A stretch of DNA of 64,000 nucleotides from an uncultured Eubacteriales bacterium (GTDB taxonomy: Bacteria; Bacillota; Clostridia; Oscillospirales; Acutalibacteraceae), in contig CAKSFK010000008.1 in assembly GCA_934454655.1 (NCBI GenBank), positions 1-64,000 on the forward strand, read 5' to 3'. Shown piece by piece: positions 14,743 to 23,843 of this stretch. The notes under the pieces were generated by a model, which saw only the letters and a list, made by a program, of their open reading frames with translations, was not told where the DNA came from and ran no database searches. The position numbers were made by a program, and so were the translations under genes. The first letter of the stretch is position 1. Each line of letters starts with the position of its first letter.

Positions 14743-14840
14743 GTCAACTTTACCGATTTAAATCATTTTTCCGCTTTTTAATAAAAATACACTAAATAGA
14801 AGTCGTAATTTGTAGAAAATAATACAAAACAAAAAAGTGC

Positions 14841-14869
14841 TTGCATATTTATTCACGATATGGTATACT
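14841..14869 (+). promoter_or_regulatory. Sigma-A promoter of the arginine operon
   Basis: TTGCAT (14841-14846), 17-bp spacer, TATACT (14864-14869), 45 bp before the argG ATG. The leader is short. Confidence 0.85.
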
Positions 14870-14884
14870 TTATGCAACGAAAAC

Positions 14885-14900
14885 AAATAAATATGCATTT
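14885..14900 (+). promoter_or_regulatory. Candidate ArgR operator before argG
   Basis: AAATAAATATGCATTT sits between the -10 box and the argG ribosome binding site. Its reverse complement AAATGCATATTTATTT resembles the TGNATWWWWAT half-site pattern of ArgR boxes and the AAATGCATAAATATTT upstream of the amino acid transporter at 63.2 kb. A TTTATGCAAC at 14870-14879 may be a second half. The assignment is by pattern only. Confidence 0.4.
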
Positions 14901-14913
14901 GGAGGAATGTAAA

Positions 14914-16143
14914 ATGAATAAAAAAGACATTAAAAAGGTAGTTCTTGCCTATTCGGGCGGACTTGACACCTCAATTATTATTCCCTGGTTAAAGGAGAAT
15001 TATAACAATCCCGATATTATTGCCGTTTCAGGTAACGTCGGTCAGGCAAGCGAGCTTGAGGGTCTTGAGGAAAAGGCTATAAAGACAGGCGCTTCCAAGG
15101 TATATATAGAGGACCTCACAAAGGAGTTTTTGGAGGATTATGTTTTCCCCTGCGTTCAGGCGGACGCGCTTTATGAGGATTATATGTTAGGCACTGCGTT
15201 TGCGCGTCCCCCGATTGCCAAAAGGATTGCCGAAATAGCACTTGCCGAGGGTGCGGACGCTATCTGCCACGGCTGCACGGGCAAGGGCAACGATCAGGTG
15301 AGGTTTGAACTTGCAATTAAGGCGTTTGCTCCCGATATTCCGATAATTGCCCCATGGCGTGAGTGGAGCATAAAGTCGAGAGAAGAGGAAATAGAATACG
15401 CTGAGGCGCACAACGTTCCGCTTAAAATAAGCCGCGAAACGAATTACTCAAAGGATAAGAACATCTGGCATTTATCGCACGAAGGGCTTGACCTTGAGGA
15501 TCCGAAAAACGAGCCGCTTTATAATAAAGAGGGCTTTCTTGAAATGGGCGTTTCTCCCGAAACGGCTCCCGACAAGCCGACCTATGTAACGCTCCACTTT
15601 GAAAAGGGCATTGCAACAGCGGTTGACGGCAAGGAAATGGGAGCTGTGGAGCTTGTTGAAACCCTTAACAAGCTGGGCGGCGAAAACGGTATAGGCTTGC
15701 TTGATATTGTTGAGAACAGGCTTGTGGGTATGAAGTGCAGGGGCGTTTACGAAACTCCCGGCGGCGCTATTCTTTACAAGGCGCACAAGGTGCTTGAAAC
15801 TCTTTGCCTTGATAAGGAAACCGTACATTACAAGGCGCTTGTGGCGCAAAAGCTCGGTGAGCTTGTATACAATGCGCAGTGGTTCACCCCACTTACAAAG
15901 GCTATACTTTCCTTTGTTAAAACAACGCAGGAAACCGTTACGGGCGACGTTAAATTAAAGCTTTACAAGGGCAATATGATAAACGCGGGAGTTTCTTCGC
16001 CCTATTCGCTCTACGACCCCGAAATTGCCACATTTGACGAGGACGACGTTTATAACCAGTCCGACGCTGCGGGCTTTATAAACCTTTACGGTCTGCCGAC
16101 GAGCGTTTACGCAAAAATGAAAGCTAAGAACGGGCTGAACTGA
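14914..16143 (+). CDS. argG: Argininosuccinate synthase
   Basis: Joins citrulline and aspartate with ATP to argininosuccinate. At 409 aa it has family length. It opens with the PP-loop VVLAYSGGLDTS near residue 9, carries the CHGCTGKGNDQVRFE motif near 118 and the PYSLYDPEIATF block near 370. The ATG at 14914 follows GGAGGAATGTAAA; upstream in-frame codons overlap the promoter. It is first gene of a nine-gene operon that covers the complete arginine pathway. Confidence 0.97.
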   Translation: MNKKDIKKVVLAYSGGLDTSIIIPWLKENYNNPDIIAVSGNVGQASELEGLEEKAIKTGASKVYIEDLTKEFLEDYVFPCVQADALYEDYMLGTAFARPPIAKRIAEIALAEGADAICHGCTGKGNDQVRFELAIKAFAPDIPIIAPWREWSIKSREEEIEYAEAHNVPLKISRETNYSKDKNIWHLSHEGLDLEDPKNEPLYNKEGFLEMGVSPETAPDKPTYVTLHFEKGIATAVDGKEMGAVELVETLNKLGGENGIGLLDIVENRLVGMKCRGVYETPGGAILYKAHKVLETLCLDKETVHYKALVAQKLGELVYNAQWFTPLTKAILSFVKTTQETVTGDVKLKLYKGNMINAGVSSPYSLYDPEIATFDEDDVYNQSDAAGFINLYGLPTSVYAKMKAKNGLN

Positions 16144-16177
16144 GCGCAGCGAAAAAACTTACTTAAATTTAAAAAAA

Positions 16178-16207
16178 CTATGCCGCCCGATTATACGGAC
16201 GGCATAG
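16178..16207 (+). other. Intercistronic hairpin between argG and argH
   Basis: CTATGCCGCCCG (16178-16189) and CGGACGGCATAG (16196-16207) form a 12-bp stem with one G-U pair. No T run follows on the plus strand, so it is not an obvious terminator of argG; the A run before it would make it a terminator only for antisense transcription. An mRNA processing or stabilising role is possible. Confidence 0.55.
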
Positions 16208-16232
16208 ACCGTTATTCATAGGAGTGCGAAAA

Positions 16233-17624
16233 ATGGGGAAAATGTGGGCAGGGCGCTTTAAGGGCGCGCTTGATAAACAGGCGGACGATTTTAATTCTTC
16301 GTTTCACTTTGATAACCGTATGTATAAGCAGGATATTACCGGCTCTGTTATGCACGCAAAAATGCTCGGTGACAAAAAAATAATAACCGAAGAGGAAAAA
16401 TCCGAGATCATAAAAGGGCTTTCGGGCATTTTAAAGGATATAGAAAACGGCACGCTTCCGCTTTCGGGCGACGCCGAAGATATACATATGTTTATTGAGG
16501 AAAAGCTTACCGAAAGAATAGGCGACTCGGGCAAAAGACTTCACACTGCGAGAAGCCGCAACGACCAGGTGGCGCTTGACGTAAGAATGTATATGTCGGA
16601 CGAATGCGAGGAAATAGGCGGGCTTATTTTAAAGCTTATTTCGGTTATAACCGAAAAGGCAAAGCAGAACACCGACGTTATAATGCCGGGCTACACCCAC
16701 TTACAGCGCGCACAGCCGATAACCTTTGCACACCACATTTTAACCTATGCGTTTATGTTGAAGCGCGACTTTGAAAGAATTGCCGACGCTAAAAAACGGA
16801 TGATTTCCCAGTGCCCGATAGGCTCCTGCGCGCTTGCCGGTACCACGTACGATACCGACCGTTATTTTGAGGCGGAGCATTTGGGCTTTACGGGCATATC
16901 GCTTAACAGCATTGACGGTGTTTCGGACAGGGATTTTGCCCTTGAGCTTTTAAGCGCGTTTTCAATACTTATGATGCACCTTTCGCGTTTTTCCGAGGAA
17001 ATAATACTCTGGTCAAGCTGGGAATTTAAGTTTATAGAACTTGACGACAGCTATACCACGGGTTCAAGCATTATGCCGCAAAAGAAAAACCCCGATATGG
17101 CTGAATTGGTGCGCGGCAAAACAGGCAGAGTGTACGGCGACCTGATGGGACTGCTTACAACCCTTAAGGGCTTGCCGCTTGCGTACAACAAGGATATGCA
17201 GGAGGACAAGGAAGCGCTTTTTGACGCGGTGGATACCGTTAAAATGTGTCTTGAAGTGTTTGCGCCTATGACAGAAACAATGAAAACCCTGCCCGACAAT
17301 ATGTATAAGGCGGCAGGCAAAGGTTTTATAAACGCCACGGATCTGGCTGATTATCTTGTTAAAAAGGGTATGCCGTTCAGGACCGCTTACAAAAAGGTGG
17401 GCGAAATTGTTGCCTACTGCATTGAAAACGGTCTGGTGCTTGACAATGTTCCGATTGAGAAATACAAGGAGTACGACAGCCTGTTTGACAATGACCTTTA
17501 TGATGAAATATCGCTTGAAACCTGCGTTTCAAAGCGCATTTCGGCAGGCGGAACGGGTAAAAGTTCGGTATCGGAGCAAATTAAATTCATAACGGAGTTT
17601 TTAAATGAAAAAGGTATTTATTGA
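16233..17624 (+). CDS. argH: Argininosuccinate lyase
   Basis: Cleaves argininosuccinate to arginine and fumarate, the last step of the pathway. The 463-aa protein carries the TARSRNDQVALD motif near residue 108, the THLQRAQPITFAHH block near 155 and the superfamily signature GSSIMPQKKNPD near 276 with its catalytic serine. ATG at 16233 lies 8 nt after GGAG. The 3' end overlaps argC by 20 nt. Confidence 0.97.
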   Translation: MGKMWAGRFKGALDKQADDFNSSFHFDNRMYKQDITGSVMHAKMLGDKKIITEEEKSEIIKGLSGILKDIENGTLPLSGDAEDIHMFIEEKLTERIGDSGKRLHTARSRNDQVALDVRMYMSDECEEIGGLILKLISVITEKAKQNTDVIMPGYTHLQRAQPITFAHHILTYAFMLKRDFERIADAKKRMISQCPIGSCALAGTTYDTDRYFEAEHLGFTGISLNSIDGVSDRDFALELLSAFSILMMHLSRFSEEIILWSSWEFKFIELDDSYTTGSSIMPQKKNPDMAELVRGKTGRVYGDLMGLLTTLKGLPLAYNKDMQEDKEALFDAVDTVKMCLEVFAPMTETMKTLPDNMYKAAGKGFINATDLADYLVKKGMPFRTAYKKVGEIVAYCIENGLVLDNVPIEKYKEYDSLFDNDLYDEISLETCVSKRISAGGTGKSSVSEQIKFITEFLNEKGIY

Positions 17625-18531
17625 CGGCAGTGCCGGAACAACGGGACTGCGGATATACGAAAGACTGGAAAACCGAAAGGATATAGAGCTTTTAAGGCTT
17701 AGTGAGAAAAGCCGAAAGGACAAAGCCGCCCGAAAAGAAGCAATAAACAGTGCGGATATTGCCTTTTTGTGCCTGCCCGACGACGCGGCAAGAGAATCCG
17801 TTTCGCTTTGCGAAAACGAAAACACCGTTATAATAGACACCTCAACGGCGCACAGAACCGCCATAGGGTGGGTGTACGGCTTCCCGGAACTGTCACCGGA
17901 GCGCAAAACCGAAATTGCCGCTTCAAAAAGGATAGCCGTTCCCGGCTGTCACGCAAGCGGATTTATATCCTTAATTTATCCGCTTATAGAAAACGGTATA
18001 ATAGAAAAAAGCGCCCTGCTTTCCTGCTTTTCGGTGACCGGTTACAGCGGCGGCGGCAAAAAAATGATTGCGGAATACGAGGGGGAGAACAGAGATGTCC
18101 TGCTTTCCTCTCCCCGCCAGTACGGTATAGGGCAAACGCACAAGCATCTGCCGGAAATGACCGCCGTTACGGGGCTTGAAAATTCTCCCGTGTTTTCCCC
18201 CGTTGTTGCCGACTTTTACAGCGGAATGACCGTTACCGTGCCGCTTTTTGCAGGTATGATAAACGGCGGTGTCGAAGATATTAAGAAAATTTACAGGCAA
18301 AAATACACCGGACCGATTGTCAGCTTTACCGAAAATGCCGATGAAAACGGCTTTATTGCGGCAAACAAGCTGTCGGGCAGGGACAGTATGGAAATATCGG
18401 TTGCGGGAAATAACGAGAGAATACTGCTTGTTTCGCGGTATGATAATTTAGGCAAGGGCGCTTCGGGCGCGGCAATAGAATGTATGAATATAGTTTTGGG
18501 ACTTCCCGAAATCGCGGGACTTAATATATAA
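17605..18531 (+). CDS. argC: N-acetyl-gamma-glutamyl-phosphate reductase (type 2)
   Basis: NADPH-dependent reduction of N-acetylglutamyl-phosphate to the semialdehyde. The 308-aa length and the N-terminus VFIDGSAGTTGLRI are those of the short type 2 ArgC rather than the 345-aa type 1. The nucleophilic cysteine lies in AVPGCHASGF near residue 113; YSGGGKKMI and the TQKHLPEM-like GQTHKHLPEM segment follow. Its start lies inside argH, indicating coupled translation. Confidence 0.93.
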   Translation: MKKVFIDGSAGTTGLRIYERLENRKDIELLRLSEKSRKDKAARKEAINSADIAFLCLPDDAARESVSLCENENTVIIDTSTAHRTAIGWVYGFPELSPERKTEIAASKRIAVPGCHASGFISLIYPLIENGIIEKSALLSCFSVTGYSGGGKKMIAEYEGENRDVLLSSPRQYGIGQTHKHLPEMTAVTGLENSPVFSPVVADFYSGMTVTVPLFAGMINGGVEDIKKIYRQKYTGPIVSFTENADENGFIAANKLSGRDSMEISVAGNNERILLVSRYDNLGKGASGAAIECMNIVLGLPEIAGLNI

Positions 18532-18542
18532 GAGGTAATGTT

Positions 18543-19757
18543 ATGGAATTTATAAAAGGCGGCGTCTGCGCCGCAAAGGGATTTACTGCCGGCGGAATAC
18601 ACTGCGGAATAAGGAAAAACCGCACAAAGCGCGATTTAGCCCTTATTGTGAGTGAAAAAAGAGCCGCGGCGGCGGCGGTTTACACAACAAACCTTGTAAA
18701 GGGCGCGCCGCTTACCGTTACAAAAGCGCATTTAAGCGACGGTTACGCAAAAGCGGTTATATGCAACAGCGGCAACGCAAACACCTGCAACGCAAACGGC
18801 ATAGAAATAGCCGAGCAGACCTGCGAGTTGCTCGGAAAAGAATTAAAAATATCCCCCGACGATATAGTAGTGGCGTCAACGGGTGTTATCGGTCAGCCGC
18901 TTGATATTACCCCCATTAAAAACGGAATACCGAGCCTTGTTAAATCGCTGTCGGCAAACGGCAGTGAGGACGCCGCCGAGGGCATTATGACCACCGATAC
19001 CAAGGTTAAAGAAATAGCCGTAAGTTTTGAAATAGGCGGAAAAACCTGCAAAATAGGCGGAATTGCCAAGGGCTCGGGTATGATCCACCCGAATATGGCG
19101 ACAATGCTTGTGTTTATCACGACCGACTGCGCCATAAGCCCCGAAATGCTTAAAAAAGCGCTCTCAACCGATATTAAGGAGACCTTTAATATGATAAGCA
19201 TTGACGGCGACACTTCCACCAACGATATGGTAACGGTGCTTGCGAACGGTATGGCGGAGAACGCCGAAATCACCGCCGAGGGCGAGGATTTTGACAGCTT
19301 TATGAAGGCTCTTAATACCGTAAACGTTTATCTTTGCCGCTGCATTGCGGGCGACGGCGAGGGCGCCACAAAGCTTATTGAGTGTACCGTTAAGGGTGCC
19401 GACACCCTTAAAACCGCAAAAACGGTGGCAAAATCGGTTGTATGCTCTTCACTTACAAAGGCGGCAATGTTCGGCTCTGACGCTAACTGGGGCCGTGTGC
19501 TTTGCGCCATAGGTTATTCGGGCGCCGAGGTTGATGTAAACAAAATAGATGTTGCGTTTAAATCGTCAAAGGGCGAGATTGCGGTTTGCAAAAACGGCGC
19601 GGGAATACCGTTCAGCGAGGAAAAGGCAAAGGAAATTTTGTTGGAAACGGAAATTGAAATACTTGTAAATTTAAATTCGGGCGATTATTCATCCCGCGCG
19701 TGGGGCTGTGACCTTACATACGATTATGTTAAAATAAACGGAGACTACCGTACCTGA
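18543..19757 (+). CDS. argJ: Bifunctional ornithine acetyltransferase / N-acetylglutamate synthase
   Basis: Transfers acetyl from N-acetylornithine to glutamate, closing the acetyl cycle. The 404-aa precursor contains the self-cleavage site within GSGMIHPNMATMLVF near residue 182, where the Thr after Ala becomes the nucleophile of the beta chain. CNSGNANTCN near residue 79 and GDTSTNDMV near 223 are further family marks. Its presence, with no argE in the operon, suggests the cyclic route. It lies 11 nt after argC and 10 nt before argB. Confidence 0.95.
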   Translation: MEFIKGGVCAAKGFTAGGIHCGIRKNRTKRDLALIVSEKRAAAAAVYTTNLVKGAPLTVTKAHLSDGYAKAVICNSGNANTCNANGIEIAEQTCELLGKELKISPDDIVVASTGVIGQPLDITPIKNGIPSLVKSLSANGSEDAAEGIMTTDTKVKEIAVSFEIGGKTCKIGGIAKGSGMIHPNMATMLVFITTDCAISPEMLKKALSTDIKETFNMISIDGDTSTNDMVTVLANGMAENAEITAEGEDFDSFMKALNTVNVYLCRCIAGDGEGATKLIECTVKGADTLKTAKTVAKSVVCSSLTKAAMFGSDANWGRVLCAIGYSGAEVDVNKIDVAFKSSKGEIAVCKNGAGIPFSEEKAKEILLETEIEILVNLNSGDYSSRAWGCDLTYDYVKINGDYRT

Positions 19758-19767
19758 GGTGAAAAAT

Positions 19768-20646
19768 ATGTCAGTTAACTTAACAAATGCCCAGCGCGCC
19801 GAAGTTCTGACTCAGGCGCTTCCTTACATTCAAAAATACTACGGAAAGACCGTTGTTATAAAATACGGCGGCAACGCTATGATAAACGAAGAATTAAAGC
19901 AGCAGGTAATGGAGGACATTGTGCTTTTGTCCCTTATAGGGGTAAAGGTAGTGCTGGTTCACGGCGGAGGACCCGAAATTACCGAAACGCTTAAGAAAAT
20001 AGGCAAAGAGTCGGTTTTTGTGGACGGACTGAGGGTTACGGACAGGGAAACCGCCGAGGTTGTGCAAATGGTGCTTGCCGGCAAGATAAACAAAAGCCTT
20101 GTAAACCTGCTTGAAATGAAGGGCGGCAAGGCAATGGGCATTTCGGGTATGGACGGACACCTTATAGAAGCCAAGACCCGCGATGAAAGACTGGGCTTTG
20201 TGGGCAGTATAACAAAGGTGAACGTCGAGCCGATTTTTGACCTTTTAAGCCACGATTACATACCCGTTGTTTCAACCGTGGGGTGCGATATGCAGGGCAA
20301 TGTGTATAACATAAACGCCGATACCGCCGCCGCGTATATAGCGGGCGCCATGAACGCCGAAAGGCTCATTTCAATGACCGATATTGCGGGCATTTTAAAG
20401 GATAAGGACGATCCCTCTTCCCTTATTCCCTGCATTGACATTGAAGAGGCGGTGGAGCTTTTCAGGGACGGTACCATTTCGGGCGGAATGATACCGAAGG
20501 TTGAGTGCTGCATAGACGCGATACACCGCGGCGTTAAAAAGGTTATTATAATGGACGGGCGCGTTCCGCACGCACTGCTTATTGAAACCCTTACCGACGA
20601 GGGCGCGGGAACAATGGTAACAAAGGATAAGAATGATGAACGTTAA
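19768..20646 (+). CDS. argB: Acetylglutamate kinase
   Basis: Phosphorylates N-acetylglutamate, normally the feedback-regulated step. The 292-aa protein has VVIKYGGNAM near residue 29, VLVHGGGPEI near 65, and NINADTAAAYIAGAMNAERL near 180. An N-terminal helix (NAQRAEVLTQALPYIQKYYGKTV) like that of arginine-sensitive hexameric ArgB is present, so arginine inhibition is likely. ATG at 19768 follows GAGGTG. It overlaps argD by 14 nt. Confidence 0.96.
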   Translation: MSVNLTNAQRAEVLTQALPYIQKYYGKTVVIKYGGNAMINEELKQQVMEDIVLLSLIGVKVVLVHGGGPEITETLKKIGKESVFVDGLRVTDRETAEVVQMVLAGKINKSLVNLLEMKGGKAMGISGMDGHLIEAKTRDERLGFVGSITKVNVEPIFDLLSHDYIPVVSTVGCDMQGNVYNINADTAAAYIAGAMNAERLISMTDIAGILKDKDDPSSLIPCIDIEEAVELFRDGTISGGMIPKVECCIDAIHRGVKKVIIMDGRVPHALLIETLTDEGAGTMVTKDKNDER

Positions 20647-21799
20647 AGAAAACGACAGCAAATATATTGCAAATACATACGCGCGTTTCCCCGTTGTTAT
20701 AACAGGCGGCAAGGGTTCTTTGCTGTTTGACGAAAACGGAAAAGAATACATAGACCTTGCGACAGGCATTGCCGTTAACACCTTCGGCGCGGCGGACAGC
20801 GAATGGGTAAGCGCCGTAACCGAGCAGTTAGGCAAAATTCAGCACACCTCAAACCTCTATTACACCGCGCCGCAAACAGAACTTGCAAAAGTTTTGTGCG
20901 AGAGAACAGGGTTTAAAAAGGTATTTTTCTCAAACTCGGGAGCGGAAGCCAACGAGTGCGCCATAAAGTCGGCGCGCAAATACGCCGCGGAGAAAAAGGG
21001 GAAAGATTATTACGAAATAATAACCCTTAAAAACAGCTTTCACGGCAGAACCGTAACCACCCTTGCCGCAACGGGGCAGGAGGTTTTTCACAAGGACTTT
21101 TTACCTCTTACCGAGGGCTTTTGTTATGCTAAGGCTAACAACATACAAGACCTTGAAAACACGGTTAAAGCACACAAGACCGCCGCAATAATGCTTGAGT
21201 GCATTCAGGGCGAGGGCGGAGTTGTGCCGCTCGATACCGAATTTGTAAAAAAAGCCGCCGATATAGCCGAAAAAGAGGATATTCTTTTAATTATAGACGA
21301 GGTTCAGACAGGCAACGGCAGAACGGGCAAGCTTTATTCTTATATGAATTACGGCATTTCGCCCGATATTGTAACAACCGCAAAAGGCTTGGGCGGCGGA
21401 CTGCCGATAGGCGCAACGCTGCTGGGCGAAAAGGTAAAAGATGTTTTTTCTCCCGGTACTCACGGTTCAACATTCGGCGGAAACCCGGCGGTGTGCGCGG
21501 GCGCGCTTAACATTATAAACCGCATAGACGATGCACTGCTCAAAGGCGTAAAACAGAAATCGGATTACATATTTTCCAAGTTAAAGGGCGCAAAGGGCAT
21601 AAAGTCCGTTTCGGGCTTAGGGCTTATGATAGGCATTGAAACCGAAAAGGACGCGGCGGACGTTATAAACGAGTGCATTAAAAACGGCGTGCTTGTTATA
21701 AAGGCAAAAAGCAAGGTTCGTCTGCTGCCGGCGCTTAATATACCCGAAGCCAAGCTTAAAAAAGCAATAGAAATTTTAAAGAAAGCCTGCGAGGTGTAA
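20633..21799 (+). CDS. argD: Acetylornithine aminotransferase
   Basis: PLP-dependent class III aminotransferase that makes N-acetylornithine from the semialdehyde and glutamate. At 388 aa it carries FFSNSGAEANECAIK near residue 99, FHGRT near 134, LLIIDEVQTGNGRTG near 214 and the PLP-lysine in TTAKGLGGGLPIGA near 243. Two adjacent ATG codons start the frame inside the end of argB; either may be used. Such enzymes can also serve in lysine synthesis as DapC. Confidence 0.95.
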   Translation: MMNVKENDSKYIANTYARFPVVITGGKGSLLFDENGKEYIDLATGIAVNTFGAADSEWVSAVTEQLGKIQHTSNLYYTAPQTELAKVLCERTGFKKVFFSNSGAEANECAIKSARKYAAEKKGKDYYEIITLKNSFHGRTVTTLAATGQEVFHKDFLPLTEGFCYAKANNIQDLENTVKAHKTAAIMLECIQGEGGVVPLDTEFVKKAADIAEKEDILLIIDEVQTGNGRTGKLYSYMNYGISPDIVTTAKGLGGGLPIGATLLGEKVKDVFSPGTHGSTFGGNPAVCAGALNIINRIDDALLKGVKQKSDYIFSKLKGAKGIKSVSGLGLMIGIETEKDAADVINECIKNGVLVIKAKSKVRLLPALNIPEAKLKKAIEILKKACEV

Positions 21800-21802
21800 A
21801 AA

Positions 21803-22789
21803 ATGGATTTAAAAGGAAAAAGCTTTTTAAAACTGCTCGATTTTTCCGCGGAGGAAATAGCCTGCCTTATCGATTTGGCGGCGGAGCTTAAATACAAAAA
21901 GAAAAACGGCATACCGCACACGCTGTGCGGCGGCAAAAACATTGCGCTTATTTTTGAGAAAACAAGCACAAGAACCCGCTGCAGCTTTGAGGTTGCGGCG
22001 CACGACCTCGGAATGGGGGTAACATACCTTGACCCCGCAGGTTCGCAGATAGGCAAAAAGGAAAGCATTGCCGACACCGCAAGGGTATTAGGCAGAATGT
22101 TTGACGGCATTGAATACCGCGGCTACGGACAGGAAATTGCGGAGGAGCTGTCAAAATACGCGGGCGTACCCGTTTGGAACGGGCTTACAAACGAATTTCA
22201 CCCCACTCAGATTTTAGCCGATTTTCTTACAATCAAGGAGCATTTGGGAAAGCTTAAGGGCGTAAACTTTGTCTATATGGGTGACGCGCGCTACAATATG
22301 GGCAATTCGCTTATGGTGGGGTGCGCTAAAATGGGGCTTAATTTCACCGCCTGCGCGCCCGAAAGCTATTTCCCCGACAAGGCGCTTATAAACACCTGTA
22401 AAGAAATTGCAAAGATAAGCGGCGCCGAACTGAAGTTTGAAACCGACCCCTTAAAAGCCACGAAAAACGCCGACGTCATCTACACCGACGTTTGGGTATC
22501 TATGGGCGAGCCGACCGAAGTTTGGGAAGAGCGCATACGCGCGCTTTCCCCCTATCAGGTAAACGAAAAAATAATGGCAAACGCTGAAAAAACGGCAATA
22601 TTTATGCACTGCCTGCCCGCTTTCCACGATCATAAGACGGGCATCGGCAAAGAAATGGGCGAAAAGTTTAATATGCCCGCCTTTGAAGTGACCGACGGCG
22701 TGTTTGAGTCGCCGCAGTCGGTTGTATTTGACGAGGCTGAAAACCGTATGCACACAATAAAAGCCGTTATGGCGGCAACTCTGGGTTAA
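21803..22789 (+). CDS. argF: Ornithine carbamoyltransferase
   Basis: Condenses ornithine and carbamoyl phosphate to citrulline. The 328-aa protein shows the carbamoyl phosphate motif EKTSTRTRCSFE near residue 53, FHPTQILADF near 133 and the ornithine-binding cysteine motif HCLPAFHD near 270, which separates it from aspartate carbamoyltransferases. It starts 3 nt after argD and lies directly before the carbamoyl phosphate synthase genes. Confidence 0.96.
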   Translation: MDLKGKSFLKLLDFSAEEIACLIDLAAELKYKKKNGIPHTLCGGKNIALIFEKTSTRTRCSFEVAAHDLGMGVTYLDPAGSQIGKKESIADTARVLGRMFDGIEYRGYGQEIAEELSKYAGVPVWNGLTNEFHPTQILADFLTIKEHLGKLKGVNFVYMGDARYNMGNSLMVGCAKMGLNFTACAPESYFPDKALINTCKEIAKISGAELKFETDPLKATKNADVIYTDVWVSMGEPTEVWEERIRALSPYQVNEKIMANAEKTAIFMHCLPAFHDHKTGIGKEMGEKFNMPAFEVTDGVFESPQSVVFDEAENRMHTIKAVMAATLG

Positions 22790-22793
22790 AAAA

Positions 22794-23843
22794 ATGAAAA
22801 GATATTTAATTTTAGAGGACGGAACTGTTTTTGAGGGCAAGGCGTTCGGCGCGGACGCGCCTGCCGTGGGCGAGCTGGTTTTTACAACGGGAATGTGCGG
22901 ATACATTGAAACCCTTACCGATGAAAGCTATTTCGGTCAGATAGTTCTGCAAACCTTTCCGCTTATAGGCAATTACGGCATTATTGAAGAGGATTTTGAG
23001 GGCGAGTGCTCCATAAAGGCATATGCCGTGCGCGAGCTATGCAGTGACCCCTCAAATTTCCGCTGCCGAAAAACGCTTGACACATTTTTAAAAGAAAAGG
23101 GTATACCCGGCATTTGCGGAATAGACACAAGAGCGGTTACAAAAAGAATACGCGAAAAAGGCGTTATGAATGCCGCCGTGGCGGACGAAATTCCCGACGA
23201 TTTCGGATTTATTAAAAATTATAAAATTGAAAACGCGGTTGAAAGCGTCACCTGTAAAAAAAGCACGGTTTATAACGAAAGCGGAAAATACCACGCCGTG
23301 CTTATTGACTACGGCGCAAAGCGCAACATTATAAGGGAGCTTGTAAAGCGCGGCTGTAAAGTTACCGTTTTGCCCGCCGATACCCCTGCTGAGGATATTT
23401 TAAAATTAAATCCCGACGGCGTTATGCTCTCAAACGGACCGGGCGACCCTGCGGAAAACACCTACCAAATAAACGAAATTAAAAAGCTTGCGGGCAATGT
23501 TCCGATATTCGGCATATGCCTCGGTCATCAGCTTTTAAGCCTTGCCTTGGGCGCCCGTACCGAAAAGCTTAAATACGGCCACCGCGGCGTTAACCAGCCC
23601 GTAAAGGAGGTAAACGGCGCGCGCACCTATATTACAAGCCAAAACCATGGCTATGCGGTGGTGTCGGAAAGTGTTAAAAACGGTGAGATCAGCTTTATTA
23701 ACGCAAACGACGGCACCTGCGAGGGCATAAACTACCCCGATATTAAGGCGTTTTCGGTGCAGTTCCACCCCGAGGCGTGTTCGGGTCCGCACGATACGGC
23801 TTTTTTGTTCGAACGCTTTATAAAGCTTATGGAGGAAAAATAA
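22794..23843 (+). CDS. carA: Carbamoyl-phosphate synthase small subunit
   Basis: Glutaminase subunit that feeds ammonia to CarB. The 349-aa protein has an N-terminal CarA domain (LILEDGTVFEGKAFG) and a C-terminal class I glutamine amidotransferase domain with the catalytic Cys in FGICLGHQLL near residue 243 and the His/Glu pair in QFHPEA near 326. It begins 4 nt after argF and is adjacent to carB, so this copy appears dedicated to arginine synthesis. Confidence 0.96.
   Translation: MKRYLILEDGTVFEGKAFGADAPAVGELVFTTGMCGYIETLTDESYFGQIVLQTFPLIGNYGIIEEDFEGECSIKAYAVRELCSDPSNFRCRKTLDTFLKEKGIPGICGIDTRAVTKRIREKGVMNAAVADEIPDDFGFIKNYKIENAVESVTCKKSTVYNESGKYHAVLIDYGAKRNIIRELVKRGCKVTVLPADTPAEDILKLNPDGVMLSNGPGDPAENTYQINEIKKLAGNVPIFGICLGHQLLSLALGARTEKLKYGHRGVNQPVKEVNGARTYITSQNHGYAVVSESVKNGEISFINANDGTCEGINYPDIKAFSVQFHPEACSGPHDTAFLFERFIKLMEEK

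Noticed and set aside
14472..14795. Plus-strand ORF opposite the liv leader peptide
   Set aside because: It overlaps the strong minus-strand promoter and leader, has no ribosome binding site and ends in promoter DNA; it is the complement of the leader ORF.
16178..16207. Terminator ending argG transcription
   Set aside because: No T run on the plus strand follows the stem, no plus-strand promoter was seen before argH, and pathway logic and spacing favour one operon.
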